From NCBI RefSeq assembly GCF_004340525.1, contig NZ_SLWX01000009.1:1-64000 (forward strand): a DNA stretch of 64,000 bases, in the 5' to 3' direction. Below are positions 9,172 to 18,490 of the stretch, in pieces. The notes beneath the pieces were generated by a model. The model had not been told where the DNA came from. It searched no databases and worked only from the letters and a program-made list of their open reading frames with translations. The DNA comes from Chromatocurvus halotolerans (lineage in GTDB: Bacteria > Pseudomonadota > Gammaproteobacteria > Pseudomonadales > Halieaceae). Made by a program: the position numbers and the translations under genes. Position 1 is the first letter of the stretch, and every line of letters starts with the position of its first letter.

Positions 9172-10410
9172 TTACGGTGGCGGGCTTTGTGGAACGGCCC
9201 CTTCCTGGCCCCGGTGGGTATACAGGTCAGCGATGGCGGTAATGATCCCGCGGGCGATGGTGTTCTTCGACGCCATGTCGAGGACCCTGCTGCCGGCGGG
9301 CCAGACCAGGGTCACGGCATTGCTGTCACTGTTGAAGCCAATGTCGCTGCGTGAGACATCGTTGGCGACGATCAGATCGAGATTCTTGCGCTGCAGCTTG
9401 TCCCGCGCGTAATCCACGGGGTCGCCGGTTTCCGCGGCAAAGCCCACGGTGAAAGGCCGCGGATGAAGGGCAGCAATAGTGGCCACGATGTCCGGGTTGC
9501 GCACCAGCGCCAGTTCCATGCTGTCTGCATGGATCTTCTTTATTTTCGTGGCCGCCGCCTGAAGCGGCCGGTAATCCGCCACCGCCGCACAGGCGATAAA
9601 GATGTCGCAGTGTGGGGCCAGCTCCTCGCTGGCAGCCAGCATGTCCCGGGCGCTCACGACGTTGCGGCGACTGACGTGGGCCGGTGTATCCAGAGTGACC
9701 GGGCCGCTGATCAGCTGCGTGACAGCACCGGCGTCGACCGCGGCCTCAGCCAGTGCGAATCCCATCTTGCCGGAGCTGTGATTGCTCAGGTAGCGAACCG
9801 GGTCGAGTGCCTCCCGGGTCGGACCGGCGGTAATGACCACGCGCAGGCCGGCGAGCGCACCGGAGGTGAATAGCGCAGCAGCACGGCCGGCGATGGCCGA
9901 CGGCTCGCTCATGCGTCCGGGGCCAATATCGCCACAGGCCTGATCGCCGGCATCGGGCCCTACCAGCAAAATGCCGCGGGCGGCCAGGGTTTCGGTGTTG
10001 GCAGCCGTGGCAGGGTCCCGCCACATCTGCTGGTTCATCGCCGGTGCCAGCATCTTCGGTGCAGGCGTTGCCAGCGCCACGGTGCTCAGTAGGTCATCGG
10101 CGCGACCACCTGCCAGGCGCGCCATCAGATCGGCGGTGGCCGGCGCAATCAGCAGAAGGTCAGCCCAGCGCGCGAGCTCGATGTGCCCCATGCCGCGCTC
10201 GGCCTGCTCATCCAGCAGTTCCCGGTGCACCGGGTTGCCGGACAGCGCCTGCAGCGTCAGCGGGGTAATAAAGGCTTCTGCCCCGCGCGTCATGATCACA
10301 CGGACGTTGGCGCCCAGCGCCTGCAGCTCACGGACCAGCTGGGCAGATTTGTAGGCGGCGATGCCACCACACACGCCCAACAGGACATTGCGATTGAAAA
10401 GATGTGCCAT
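9172..10410 (-). CDS. coaBC: Bifunctional phosphopantothenoylcysteine decarboxylase / phosphopantothenate-cysteine ligase
   Basis: A 412-residue enzyme for two steps of coenzyme A synthesis. The N-terminal flavoprotein half (CoaC) has VLLGVCGGIAAYKSAQLVREL, the catalytic-region ARWADLLLIAPATAD, and APAMNQQMW. The C-terminal half (CoaB) begins near GLRVVITAGPTREALDPVRYLSNHSSGKMGFALAEAA, with the lysine-containing AAVADYRP and VGFAAET loops. It is divergent from radC, as in E. coli and Pseudomonas, with about 100 bases between the two starts. Confidence 0.96.
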   Translation of the reverse strand: MAHLFNRNVLLGVCGGIAAYKSAQLVRELQALGANVRVIMTRGAEAFITPLTLQALSGNPVHRELLDEQAERGMGHIELARWADLLLIAPATADLMARLAGGRADDLLSTVALATPAPKMLAPAMNQQMWRDPATAANTETLAARGILLVGPDAGDQACGDIGPGRMSEPSAIAGRAAALFTSGALAGLRVVITAGPTREALDPVRYLSNHSSGKMGFALAEAAVDAGAVTQLISGPVTLDTPAHVSRRNVVSARDMLAASEELAPHCDIFIACAAVADYRPLQAAATKIKKIHADSMELALVRNPDIVATIAALHPRPFTVGFAAETGDPVDYARDKLQRKNLDLIVANDVSRSDIGFNSDSNAVTLVWPAGSRVLDMASKNTIARGIITAIADLYTHRGQEGAVPQSPPP

Positions 10411-10514
10411 TTGCGCCTTCGGGCTGGGACAATGGGGCGGTACCAGAAAGCGAAGATAGCATTCTGAACCCGGTTTTCACACTGTCCCCGGAGAGGCTCA
10501 GGGAGGAGCTCATC

Positions 10515-11189
10515 ATGGCGATCTGTGACTGGCCGCGCGGCGAAGGTCCGCGGGACAAGCTCCTGCAGCGCGGCGCGGCCGCCCTGTCTGACGCTGAGTT
10601 GCTGGCCGTTCTGCTGCGCACCGGTCGTGCCGGCTGCTCTGCCCTGGATCTTGCGATGGCCCTGCTGCATCGCGCCGGTGACCTGGCCACGCTGCTGGCG
10701 ATGGATGCCAATGCACTGGCCGATGAACCCGGCGTTGGCCCGGGCAAGTACGCCATGTTGCAGGCCGCCATGGAGTTGGCGCGACGCTCGGTGGAGCAGC
10801 ACCTCAAACAGGCGGACGTCATGTCCAGCCCCCGGCGCACGCGACAGTTCCTGCAGCATCACCTGGCCGCGAGGGAGCGGGAAATCTTTTCCTGCCTGTT
10901 CCTCGACAGTCAGCACCGCCTGCTGCGTTGCGAAGACCTGTTTTTCGGTACGCTGGACGGTGCCGCGGTCTATCCGCGGGAGGTGGCGGTTCGCGCCCTG
11001 CAGTATCGCGCCGCCGCGGTGATTTTCGCGCACAATCATCCCTCGGGAATCGCCGAGCCCAGCGCCGCGGATCGCCGCATTACCGAGCGGCTGCAGGCGG
11101 GACTGGGGCTGCTGGATATTCGCGTACTCGACCACATCATCATCGGTCGGGGGCAGGCCTATTCCTTCGCCGAGTCTGGCCTCCTCTGA
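10515..11189 (+). CDS. radC: RadC family JAMM/MPN+ domain protein
   Basis: 224 residues, the family's usual size. The N-terminal helix-hairpin-helix-like region has GPRDKLLQRGAAALSDAELLAVLLRTG. The C-terminal metal-binding motif is AAVIFAHNHPSGIAEPSAAD, with its upstream acidic residue in PREVAVRAL. The start at 10515 follows GGAGGAG at 10502-10508 and gives the canonical MAICDWPRGEGPRDK. RadC was once linked to DNA repair but its cellular role remains unclear. Divergent from coaBC. Confidence 0.95.
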   Translation: MAICDWPRGEGPRDKLLQRGAAALSDAELLAVLLRTGRAGCSALDLAMALLHRAGDLATLLAMDANALADEPGVGPGKYAMLQAAMELARRSVEQHLKQADVMSSPRRTRQFLQHHLAAREREIFSCLFLDSQHRLLRCEDLFFGTLDGAAVYPREVAVRALQYRAAAVIFAHNHPSGIAEPSAADRRITERLQAGLGLLDIRVLDHIIIGRGQAYSFAESGLL

Positions 11190-11273
11190 GCTGCGTGGCC
11201 CTGGCTGCCCGGTCGGTCGCTGTTCACCGCAACAACCATTGTTTGCAGGCTGCGGCTGGCCTAGAGTAACCGC

Positions 11274-12422
11274 ATGGCGGCAGCCACCCTGGCTGCACGC
11301 GCCCCTGCAGAGAGCCGCATGATGGCAGCGTTATCCGGCGCCGACCGCCTGCCGGTGGATATCCGCCTGTTTGCCGACGATTATCCGGGGGCACGCGAGC
11401 GCTTTTATACCGCCTGTGAGGGCCTTCCGGATATTGCGCTGCGCGCGGTCAGCTGTCCGGCTTCGGGGCCCCGTGGCGAGGCTCTGCAGACAGACGTTGC
11501 CTGGCTGGGGGATGCCACCGCCGGTAACGTGCTGCTCGTGATATCCGGGACCCACGGCGTCGAGGGATTCGCCGGTAGCGCCGTGCAGTCGGCGTTTCTG
11601 CAGGCGTTGCCGCCGCTGCCGGAGAACACGGCCATTCTCATGGTGCATCTGCTGAATCCCTGGGGTGCAGCCTGGCTGCGCCGCTGTGACCATGAGGGTG
11701 TCGACCTCAATCGCAACGTGGTGGACTTCACCGCCCCGCTGCCACAGAACGGGGGGTATACCGAGCTTCGCGATGCGCTGTTTGCGGGCCCGACGGAATG
11801 CCGCATGGCGCTGGCGGCGTACGCACAGAGACACGGCCAATCGGCCCTCGAGTTCGCGGTCAGTGGTGGGCAATACGCCGATCCCGCGGGCCCTTTCTAT
11901 GGTGGCACCCAACCGAGCCACGCCCGCAGGCTGCTCGAGCACCTGATTGCGGAGCGCGGTCTCGCCGGCAGGCGTCTGGCGGTGATCGACATCCACACGG
12001 GACTCGGACCCTTCGGCCACGGTGAACTGATCTGTGATCATGAACCCGACAGTCCCGGTACCGTTGCCGCCCGGCGCTGGTACGGTGGCGGTGTGGCCTT
12101 GCCGCTGGCGGGAACCTCGTTCTCCGTACCCAAGCTGGGCTTGATCGACTTCGCTTTCCATCCTTTCATGCGGGAGGATGGTTGCTTTATCACCCTCGAG
12201 TTTGGCAGCTACGCGATGCAGGAACTGCTCGCCGTGATCATTGACGATCATCGTCGCTGGATGGCGGGTGATCGCGGCGTGTCAGGGCGCGCGCCGATTC
12301 GCCAGCATTTCTGCCCCGATGACCGGAGCTGGCGGGAGATGGTGCTGTGGCGTGGACAGCAGGTCCTGCGACAGGCGCTGGCCGGGCTGGGCGCTGACGC
12401 ACAGGCGGGGCGGCCAGGATAG
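11274..12422 (+). CDS. M14-type metallopeptidase-like protein (DUF2817)
   Basis: A 382-residue protein with the zinc-binding HxxE signature in GTHGVEGFAGS at about residue 98, a third ligand candidate in AVIDIHTGLGP at about residue 240, and a late conserved acid in TLEFGSY. DLNRNVVDF is also typical of DUF2817 proteins, relatives of carboxypeptidases. No signal peptide is visible, so it should be cytoplasmic. The substrate is unknown. It stands between radC and the rpmB promoter. Confidence 0.8.
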   Translation: MAAATLAARAPAESRMMAALSGADRLPVDIRLFADDYPGARERFYTACEGLPDIALRAVSCPASGPRGEALQTDVAWLGDATAGNVLLVISGTHGVEGFAGSAVQSAFLQALPPLPENTAILMVHLLNPWGAAWLRRCDHEGVDLNRNVVDFTAPLPQNGGYTELRDALFAGPTECRMALAAYAQRHGQSALEFAVSGGQYADPAGPFYGGTQPSHARRLLEHLIAERGLAGRRLAVIDIHTGLGPFGHGELICDHEPDSPGTVAARRWYGGGVALPLAGTSFSVPKLGLIDFAFHPFMREDGCFITLEFGSYAMQELLAVIIDDHRRWMAGDRGVSGRAPIRQHFCPDDRSWREMVLWRGQQVLRQALAGLGADAQAGRPG

Positions 12423-12467
12423 ACCGCAGGCGACGGCGGTCAGACCGTGTTCGCGGCGAAAAGTGGC

Positions 12468-12496
12468 TTGCGCAGCCCCGGGTGTTCTGGTATAAA
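12468..12496 (+). promoter_or_regulatory. Probable sigma-70 promoter for rpmB-rpmG
   Basis: A -35-like TTGCGC at 12468-12473 and a -10-like TATAAA at 12491-12496 are separated by exactly 17 bases. They lie in the 240-base gap before rpmB, leaving a leader of about 160 bases. Identified by eye from hexamers and spacing only. Confidence 0.55.
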
Positions 12497-12662
12497 GTCG
12501 CGCTCCGCGCGGCGGGCACTCCCTTTTCGGACTGCCTGGCGTCCTTAGAAAGGCGCAAACCGCCCAGAACAAACAGTGTCTTCCCGAATCACCCGCTGCA
12601 GTGGGGCACGGGGAGCCAGGGCACGGCCACAACCGGTGCGTCGTCCCTCCAAGGAGAGAGCA

Positions 12663-12899
12663 ATGGCAAGAGTCTGTCAGGTCACCGGCAAGCGTCCGGT
12701 CACCGGTAACAATGTATCGCACGCGAAGAACCGCACGCGCCGTCGGTTTCTGCCCAATCTGCACCACCACCGTTTCTGGGTGGAGACCGAGAAGCGCTTC
12801 GTTACCCTGCGCGTATCGGGCAAGGGCATGCGCATCATCGACAAGAAGGGTATTGATCAGGTCCTGGGCGAACTGCGTGCCCGTGGCGAGAAATTCTAG
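12663..12899 (+). CDS. rpmB: 50S ribosomal protein L28
   Basis: 78 residues, the usual L28 length. It starts [33 protein letters not shown]; the conserved [17 protein letters not shown] follows. A strong site AAGGAGAG lies at 12649-12656. It is followed 26 bases later by rpmG, the standard L28-L33 pair. A sigma-70-like promoter is upstream at 12468-12496. Confidence 0.98.
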   Translation: MARVCQVTGKRPVTGNNVSHAKNRTRRRFLPNLHHHRFWVETEKRFVTLRVSGKGMRIIDKKGIDQVLGELRARGEKF

Positions 12900-12925
12900 C
12901 GCTAGCAGCGCCTGGGAGCATTAGC

Positions 12926-13081
12926 ATGAGAGAAAAGATTCGCATGATTTCGTCCGCTGGAACAGGGCATTTCTATACCACGGACAAGAACAAGCGCACC
13001 ACGCCGGACAAGCTGGAAATGAAAAAATACGATCCGAAGGCGCGCAAGCACGTCATGTACAAGGAAGGCAAGATCAAGTAA
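12926..13081 (+). CDS. rpmG: 50S ribosomal protein L33
   Basis: A 51-residue protein beginning [51 protein letters not shown], which is L33 in full. It lacks the CxxC zinc-ribbon pairs of zinc-binding L33, so it is the zinc-free type. It is co-transcribed with rpmB and followed by a clear terminator at 13107. Confidence 0.97.
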   Translation: MREKIRMISSAGTGHFYTTDKNKRTTPDKLEMKKYDPKARKHVMYKEGKIK

Positions 13082-13106
13082 GCCGTCGTGTACTGGCGTC
13101 GAGAAG

Positions 13107-13132
13107 CCCTGGCCTGCGCCGGGGTTTTTTTT
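13107..13132 (+). terminator. Rho-independent terminator after rpmG
   Basis: A 7-bp stem (CCCTGGC at 13107-13113 with GCCGGGG at 13118-13124, one T-G pair) and a CTGC loop are followed by eight T residues at 13125-13132. It is 26 bases past the rpmG stop and separates the ribosomal pair from mutM. Confidence 0.85.
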
Positions 13133-13184
13133 GCCTGCCTGCCGCGTCGATGGCCGGGGCGCGTCACTGCGACAGGCGCGGGCA

Positions 13185-14000
13185 ATGCCTGAGCTGCCTG
13201 AAGTGGAGACGACGCGTCGCGGCCTTTCGCCACATGTCGCTGGCCGTCGCATAGACTCGGTGGTGGTGCGCGAGTCGCGGTTGCGCTGGCCTGTGCCGTC
13301 GAATCTGGCGACCTGCCTGGTGGGCAGCACCATCAACGATGTCCGGCGTCGGGCCAAGTATCTTCTTTTCCAGACCGCGCGCGGTGAGCTCATGGTGCAC
13401 CTGGGCATGTCCGGTTCGCTGCGCATGGTGCACCCGTCCACGCCACTGCTGCTGCATGACCATATCGACCTCAGGCTGGAGAACGATCTCTGGCTGCGCT
13501 ACAACGATCCTCGCCGCTTCGGCAGCTTTCACTGGCTGCCCGCCGGCGAGACGCCCCATCCGCTGCTGACTCACCTTGGCCCCGAGCCCCTGGGTGACGC
13601 CTTTGACGGGCGTTATCTGTACCGCCTTTCGCGCGGGCGTCGCGCGGGGGTGAAGCCCTTCATTATGGATGGCCGCGTTGTGGTGGGAGTCGGCAACATC
13701 TATGCTTCCGAAGCCCTTTTCCTCGCCGGTATCTCGCCATCGCGCCCCGCCGGCCGCGTCTCGCTGGCGCGCTACGAGCGATTGGCCAGCTGCATCAGGC
13801 AGGTGCTTGGCGCCGCGATCGCGCAGGGTGGCACGACACTGCGCGATTTTGTCGGTGGCGACGGCAAGCCGGGCTACTTCGCCCAGCAGCTCTGGGTCTA
13901 TGGGCGGGACGGACAGCCCTGCAAGCGCTGTGGTGCGCTGTTGCGTGAGAAGCGCCTGGGGCAGCGCAGCACTGTCTACTGCGTAGCCTGCCAGCGTTGA
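13185..14000 (+). CDS. mutM: Formamidopyrimidine-DNA glycosylase
   Basis: A 271-residue base-excision repair enzyme that removes 8-oxoguanine and cleaves the abasic site. After Met removal the N-terminus is the catalytic [13 protein letters not shown]. The intercalation-loop region [28 protein letters not shown] and the final zinc finger [24 protein letters not shown] are all present. The ATG at 13185 is set by the need for Pro as residue 2; the frame is open 54 bases further upstream, overlapping the terminator. Confidence 0.97.
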   Translation: MPELPEVETTRRGLSPHVAGRRIDSVVVRESRLRWPVPSNLATCLVGSTINDVRRRAKYLLFQTARGELMVHLGMSGSLRMVHPSTPLLLHDHIDLRLENDLWLRYNDPRRFGSFHWLPAGETPHPLLTHLGPEPLGDAFDGRYLYRLSRGRRAGVKPFIMDGRVVVGVGNIYASEALFLAGISPSRPAGRVSLARYERLASCIRQVLGAAIAQGGTTLRDFVGGDGKPGYFAQQLWVYGRDGQPCKRCGALLREKRLGQRSTVYCVACQR

Positions 14001-14025
14001 AGGGGCTACACTAACCCGATAAATA
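13997..14025 (+). promoter_or_regulatory. Candidate promoter for the small membrane protein gene
   Basis: TTGAAG at 13997-14002 and TAAATA at 14020-14025 are 17 bases apart. The -35-like box overlaps the mutM stop codon. Position and spacing suit transcription of the gene at 14058. Seen by eye only. Confidence 0.4.
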
Positions 14026-14057
14026 ACACAGGTGGATCGGTTCCACAGGAGACTGGC

Positions 14058-14417
14058 ATGCAACACCGGCGATTGCGAAACGTTCTGGGCGCCGCTGCCC
14101 TGGGTGCGCTCATGGTCACGTCATTGGCAGTGCCCCGCGCGTTTGCGCAGGCGGTTGATGAAACCCCCGACCCCTTTGCCATGGTCGGAGATCTTGTTGT
14201 CGCGCGACCGATAGGTCTGGTAATGACGGCGGTAGGTGCGGCGGCTTTTGTCGTCAGTCTGCCGTTTACCGCAATGGCGGGTCATGTCAGCGAGTCGGCG
14301 GAAACCCTCGTTCTCGGCCCCGCGGAAACCACCTTCGTGCGCTGCCTCGGTTGCCGCAACACCGGCTACAGCTACAAGGACAAAGAGCTCAGGGACGCGC
14401 GCAAGAACCGGGAGTGA
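14058..14417 (+). CDS. Small exported or membrane protein, function unknown
   Basis: 119 residues. A signal-like N-terminus (RLRNVLGAAALGALMVTSLAVPRAFAQA) is followed by a hydrophobic segment at about residues 53-75 (PIGLVMTAVGAAAFVVSLPFTAMAGHV). The polar tail has two cysteines in CLGCRNTGY. AGGAGA lies 8 bases before the ATG. It ends 3 bases from the convergent coaD. I do not recognise a named function; the two-cysteine tail could bind metal or form a disulfide. Confidence 0.7.
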   Translation: MQHRRLRNVLGAAALGALMVTSLAVPRAFAQAVDETPDPFAMVGDLVVARPIGLVMTAVGAAAFVVSLPFTAMAGHVSESAETLVLGPAETTFVRCLGCRNTGYSYKDKELRDARKNRE

Positions 14418-14420
14418 GGC

Positions 14421-14948
<528 letters not shown>

Positions 14949-14982
14949 TCACCGCCGTCCCACAATTCGGCGCCGGGACCGA

Positions 14983-15585
14983 TCAGTGCCGAGGCGCGCA
15001 GCGGTACAGCCCGTAATGGACCGCCCCGGCACGTTTCTGTCGCAATGCCTCCCACTGTCCGCCGGGGAACCACGCTTCAGGCGCCTGCCCGCTTTCGATG
15101 TAGATCAGGCTGTCTTTGCCCGGCACAGCACTGGCCTGAAGCTGCTGGCAGATACCCGGCAGCAGATTCTGTGCGAAGGGTGGATCGAGAAAAATCACGT
15201 CGTAGTGACGTTGACAGCTGGCGACGAAGTCCGAGGCCTGCATCGCATGGCAGTCGGCCTTACCGCCGGCTTCCAGTGTTGCCAGGGCTGTTGCCACAGC
15301 GCGCAGCACATCCGTGTTGCTGTCGACAAAGGTGCAGTGAGCGGCGCCGCGCGAGAGCGCTTCGATTCCCAGGGCACCGCTGCCCGCAAACAGGTCGAGG
15401 CAGCGGGCACCCGCAATATCGGGCTGTAGCCAGTTGAACAGGGTTTCACGAATGCGGTCGGCGGTGGGACGCAGGCCCTGTGCATCGGCCACCGGCAGTC
15501 GGCGGCCGCGCCAGCGACCCCCAATAATCCGGATCTGTCCGCCTGCCGGATGCCGTGCTGCGGGCTGCCTGCGACCTGTCGCCAT
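14983..15585 (-). CDS. rsmD: 16S rRNA (guanine-966-N2)-methyltransferase
   Basis: A 200-residue methyltransferase. The SAM-binding motif I is CLDLFAGSGALGIEALSRGA and the catalytic motif is VIFLDPPFAQ. IRIIGGRWRGRRLPV and RPTADRIRETLFNWL are the RsmD signature. The frame runs upstream to 16530 opposite ftsY, but only the start at 15585 fits the family length. It is divergent from ftsY with 72 bases between the starts, a standard arrangement. Confidence 0.95.
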   Translation of the reverse strand: MATGRRQPAARHPAGGQIRIIGGRWRGRRLPVADAQGLRPTADRIRETLFNWLQPDIAGARCLDLFAGSGALGIEALSRGAAHCTFVDSNTDVLRAVATALATLEAGGKADCHAMQASDFVASCQRHYDVIFLDPPFAQNLLPGICQQLQASAVPGKDSLIYIESGQAPEAWFPGGQWEALRQKRAGAVHYGLYRCAPRH

Positions 15586-15657
15586 TTCTTCACTCTTTGC
15601 CGCGATGGTAGGATAGACGCTGTCCCGGGCGCCAGCCTTTACTTTATCACGGTCATT

Positions 15658-16722
15658 ATGAAGTTCTTCAAACGCAAGAAACCCGAATCCGCGCCCGATG
15701 ATGCCGCCGTCGTAACTCCACCCGAGGGGTCTGATGAGGCTGTATCGAGCCCTGCGCCCCAGCCCGTGCCGGCGGAGCGGCCGAAGCCACAGGAGGCGGA
15801 TGGCGACGGGTTCTTCGCCCGTCTTCGGCGCGGGCTGGGGCGCACCAGCGATAACCTGGTCGCCGGCGTGGGCAACCTGTTCCTTGGCCGCAAGGAAATC
15901 GACGCCGAACTGCTCGAGGAACTGGAATCGCGGCTGCTGATGGCCGACCTGGGCGTCGAGGCGACGATGCAGACCATCGAACGCCTGACCCAGCGCGTGT
16001 CCCGCAAGGAGCTGACGCAGCCCGAAGCACTGGGTGATGCCCTGCGCGATGAACTGTTTGCCATTCTCGAGCCCTGTGAAAAGCCGCTGGAGGTCACCGG
16101 GCACAAGCCCTATGTCATTCTGATGGTCGGCGTGAACGGTGTCGGCAAGACCACGACTATCGGCAAGCTGGCGAACCGCTATCGCGACCAGGGTCTGTCG
16201 GTCATGCTGGCGGCGGGCGATACCTTTCGCGCCGCCGCCGTCGAACAGCTTCAGGTGTGGGGTGAGCGCAACCAGGTCCCGGTGGTTGCCCAGCATACCG
16301 GCGCCGACAGCGCCTCTGTGCTGTTTGATGCTCTGGCGTCGGCAAAGGCGCGGGAGGTCGACGTGCTGATCGCGGATACCGCCGGACGTCTGCACAACAA
16401 GGACAACCTGATGGAGGAGCTGCGCAAGGTGGTGCGCGTGCTGCGCAAGCAGGACCCTCAGGCCCCGCACGAGGTGATGCTGGTTCTGGATGCGGGCACC
16501 GGGCAGAACGCGCTGGCGCAGGCGAGTCATTTCACCGATGCCGTGGGCGTGACCGGCATCACGCTGACCAAGCTCGACGGCACGGCCAAGGGCGGCATCA
16601 TCTTTGCCATCGCACAGAAGCTCGGACTGCCGATTCGCTATATCGGCGTCGGTGAAACGGCCGAGGACCTGCGGCCCTTTGCCGCCCGCGAGTTCATTGA
16701 CGCCCTGTTTGATCGCGAGTAG
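15658..16722 (+). CDS. ftsY: Signal recognition particle receptor FtsY
   Basis: A 354-residue SRP GTPase that docks ribosome-nascent chain complexes at the inner membrane. An acidic/proline-rich A domain occupies about residues 1-50. The N domain follows, then the G domain with the P-loop [10 protein letters not shown] (158-167), DTAGRLHNK and [10 protein letters not shown]. It begins [11 protein letters not shown]. First gene of the ftsY-ftsE-ftsX cluster; ftsE starts 5 bases after its stop. Confidence 0.97.
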   Translation: MKFFKRKKPESAPDDAAVVTPPEGSDEAVSSPAPQPVPAERPKPQEADGDGFFARLRRGLGRTSDNLVAGVGNLFLGRKEIDAELLEELESRLLMADLGVEATMQTIERLTQRVSRKELTQPEALGDALRDELFAILEPCEKPLEVTGHKPYVILMVGVNGVGKTTTIGKLANRYRDQGLSVMLAAGDTFRAAAVEQLQVWGERNQVPVVAQHTGADSASVLFDALASAKAREVDVLIADTAGRLHNKDNLMEELRKVVRVLRKQDPQAPHEVMLVLDAGTGQNALAQASHFTDAVGVTGITLTKLDGTAKGGIIFAIAQKLGLPIRYIGVGETAEDLRPFAAREFIDALFDRE

Positions 16723-16727
16723 CGCGG

Positions 16728-17387
16728 GTGATCTCCTTCGAGCGGGTCAGCAAGCGCTACGACAACGGTCACGACGCGCTGCGTGAAGTGTCCTTTGACG
16801 TCAATCGCGACGAGCTGGTGTTTCTCACCGGACACTCCGGTGCCGGCAAGAGCACGCTGCTGCGCCTCATCATGCTTATGGAGCAGCCGACGCGGGGTCG
16901 GGTCGTGGTCAACGGCAACGATCTGTCGCGCATTGGCCGCCGCGGTGTGCCGGCACACCGGCGCGGTATCGGTGTGGTGTTCCAGAATCACCGGCTGCTG
17001 TTTGATCGCCCGGTGTTCGATAATGTCGCGCTGCCGCTCACGATTGCCGGCTACGACGATCGCGAGGTCGGGCGCCGGGTGCGTGCGGCGCTGGACAAGG
17101 TCGGCCTGCTGGATCACGAGCGCGCCATGCCGGTCACGCTGTCCGGCGGCGAGCAACAGCGGGTGGGCATCGCCCGGGCGGTCGTCGGCCGGCCACCGGT
17201 ATTGCTGGCGGACGAACCCACCGGCAACCTGGACCCGGCGCTGTCGGCGGAAATCATGCAGTTGTTCGCCGACTTTGCCCGCGTCGGTCTCACGGTGCTG
17301 ATTGCCAGCCACGACCTGTCCCTGATCTCCCGCCTGCGGCATCGCATTGTCACCTTGCGCGAGGGCAGGCTTGTGGGTACTCACTAA
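16728..17387 (+). CDS. ftsE: Cell division ATP-binding protein FtsE
   Basis: A 219-residue ABC ATPase that works with FtsX at the division site to control septal peptidoglycan hydrolases. Walker A is GHSGAGKST (35-43), the signature LSGGEQQR is near residue 137, and Walker B is LLADEPTGNLD. The start is GTG (VISFERVSKRYDNG) 5 bases after ftsY. ftsX follows immediately. Confidence 0.96.
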   Translation: MISFERVSKRYDNGHDALREVSFDVNRDELVFLTGHSGAGKSTLLRLIMLMEQPTRGRVVVNGNDLSRIGRRGVPAHRRGIGVVFQNHRLLFDRPVFDNVALPLTIAGYDDREVGRRVRAALDKVGLLDHERAMPVTLSGGEQQRVGIARAVVGRPPVLLADEPTGNLDPALSAEIMQLFADFARVGLTVLIASHDLSLISRLRHRIVTLREGRLVGTH

Positions 17388-17388
17388 C

Positions 17389-18366
17389 GTGCCTCGTGCG
17401 AAAAAACGGCCTCCCGAAGGTGCGCGTGTTGCGCGCCGCGGTGTCGTTACCCGCTATCGGGCCTGGGTGCGGCATCACCGTGCATCCGCCGCAGACTCCC
17501 TGCTGAAGATACTCGATCATCCCGTGTCCAGCATGCTGACCTGGCTGGTCGTCGGCATCGCCATGGCCCTCCCGGTCAGCCTGATGCTGACCCTGGATAA
17601 TCTTCGTGGCCTCGAGGGTAGTGTGGCGGATGAGGCGAGCCTCTCGCTGTTTCTCGCGGAGTCGGTCGATACTGCCGCCGCCCGCGCGCTGGCGCAGACC
17701 ATCAGCGAGCGGGATGACGTGGCCGGCGTGCGCTACCATTCGCGTGACAAGGCGCTGGAAGAATTTCGGGAACAGTCGGGTTTTGCCGACATTATCGACG
17801 GTCTTGGGAGCAATCCCCTGCCGCACCTGCTTCTGGTTACCCCCCGGGACCGGACGTCCGTGGCGGCGAGCGAAGATCTCGCTGCAGCGCTGTCGGGACT
17901 GCCAGCGGTGGCGGAGGTGGTCGTGGATAGTGCGTGGCTGCGGCGACTGCAGGGGCTGCTCGCCGTGGGCGAACGTATTGTGTTGACGCTGGCGCTGCTG
18001 CTGAGCATGGGGGTGGTGCTGATCCTCGGCAATACCATTCGCCTCGCGATAGAAAATCGCCGTGAGGAGATCCGGGTGGTCCGGCTGGTTGGCGGCAGCA
18101 ACGCCTTCGTGCGCCGACCTTTTCTTTATACCGGGTTGTGGTACGGCGTTGGCGGCGGTGTCGCCGCCGCGATGCTCACTGCACTGGGGCTCTGGTCGCT
18201 GGGCGGGCCGGTATCGGCACTGGCCGCCGCCTATGATGCCGAGTGGAGCCTCAGCGGGCTCGGAATTGTCGGCAGCTGCCAGCTGGTGCTTGCAGGTGGC
18301 GTGCTGGGGCTTGTCGGCGCCTGGGTCGCTGTGTCCCGACACCTGCGGGCGGTCGAGCCGGCATGA
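17389..18366 (+). CDS. ftsX: Cell division protein FtsX
   Basis: About 325 residues from the GTG at 17389, which follows the ftsE stop by one base. An alternative start at 17347 would overlap ftsE. There are four predicted membrane helices (one after a basic cytoplasmic N-terminus, three near the C-terminus) and a large periplasmic loop (about residues 65-205) that engages hydrolase activators in homologues. NRREEIRVVRLVGGSNAFVRRPFLYTG is the conserved FtsX cytoplasmic loop. Confidence 0.93.
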   Translation: MPRAKKRPPEGARVARRGVVTRYRAWVRHHRASAADSLLKILDHPVSSMLTWLVVGIAMALPVSLMLTLDNLRGLEGSVADEASLSLFLAESVDTAAARALAQTISERDDVAGVRYHSRDKALEEFREQSGFADIIDGLGSNPLPHLLLVTPRDRTSVAASEDLAAALSGLPAVAEVVVDSAWLRRLQGLLAVGERIVLTLALLLSMGVVLILGNTIRLAIENRREEIRVVRLVGGSNAFVRRPFLYTGLWYGVGGGVAAAMLTALGLWSLGGPVSALAAAYDAEWSLSGLGIVGSCQLVLAGGVLGLVGAWVAVSRHLRAVEPA

Positions 18367-18420
18367 TGGCCCAGGTTGATGTCGCTCCTGTGAAAACGCG
18401 CTCGCTGGGGCCGGTGGGCG

Positions 18421-18447
18421 GGAACTTTCCGGGTGTTAGCACTCTAA
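18421..18447 (+). promoter_or_regulatory. Sigma-E-like promoter of rpoH
   Basis: GGAACTT at 18421-18427 matches the -35 box of RpoE promoters. TCTAA at 18443-18447, after a 15-base spacer, resembles the -10 box. E. coli rpoH also has a sigma-E promoter, so the assignment is biologically sensible. The -10 box lies inside the CIRCE operator. Identified by eye. Confidence 0.6.
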
Positions 18448-18462
18448 TGGCTGGAGTGCTAA
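18436..18462. promoter_or_regulatory. CIRCE operator (HrcA-binding inverted repeat) in front of rpoH
   Basis: TTAGCACTC (18436-18444), a 9-base spacer and GAGTGCTAA (18454-18462) form a perfect copy of the CIRCE consensus bound by the heat-shock repressor HrcA. It covers the -10 box and likely start point of the sigma-E-like promoter and ends 28 bases before the rpoH start codon. hrcA itself is not in the window. Confidence 0.9.
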
Positions 18463-18490
18463 ACTTGGCTCCGCTGTGGAGGGGACAACC

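Noticed and set aside
15586-16530. Upstream extension of rsmD
   Set aside because: It is antisense to ftsY, and RsmD is complete from 15585.
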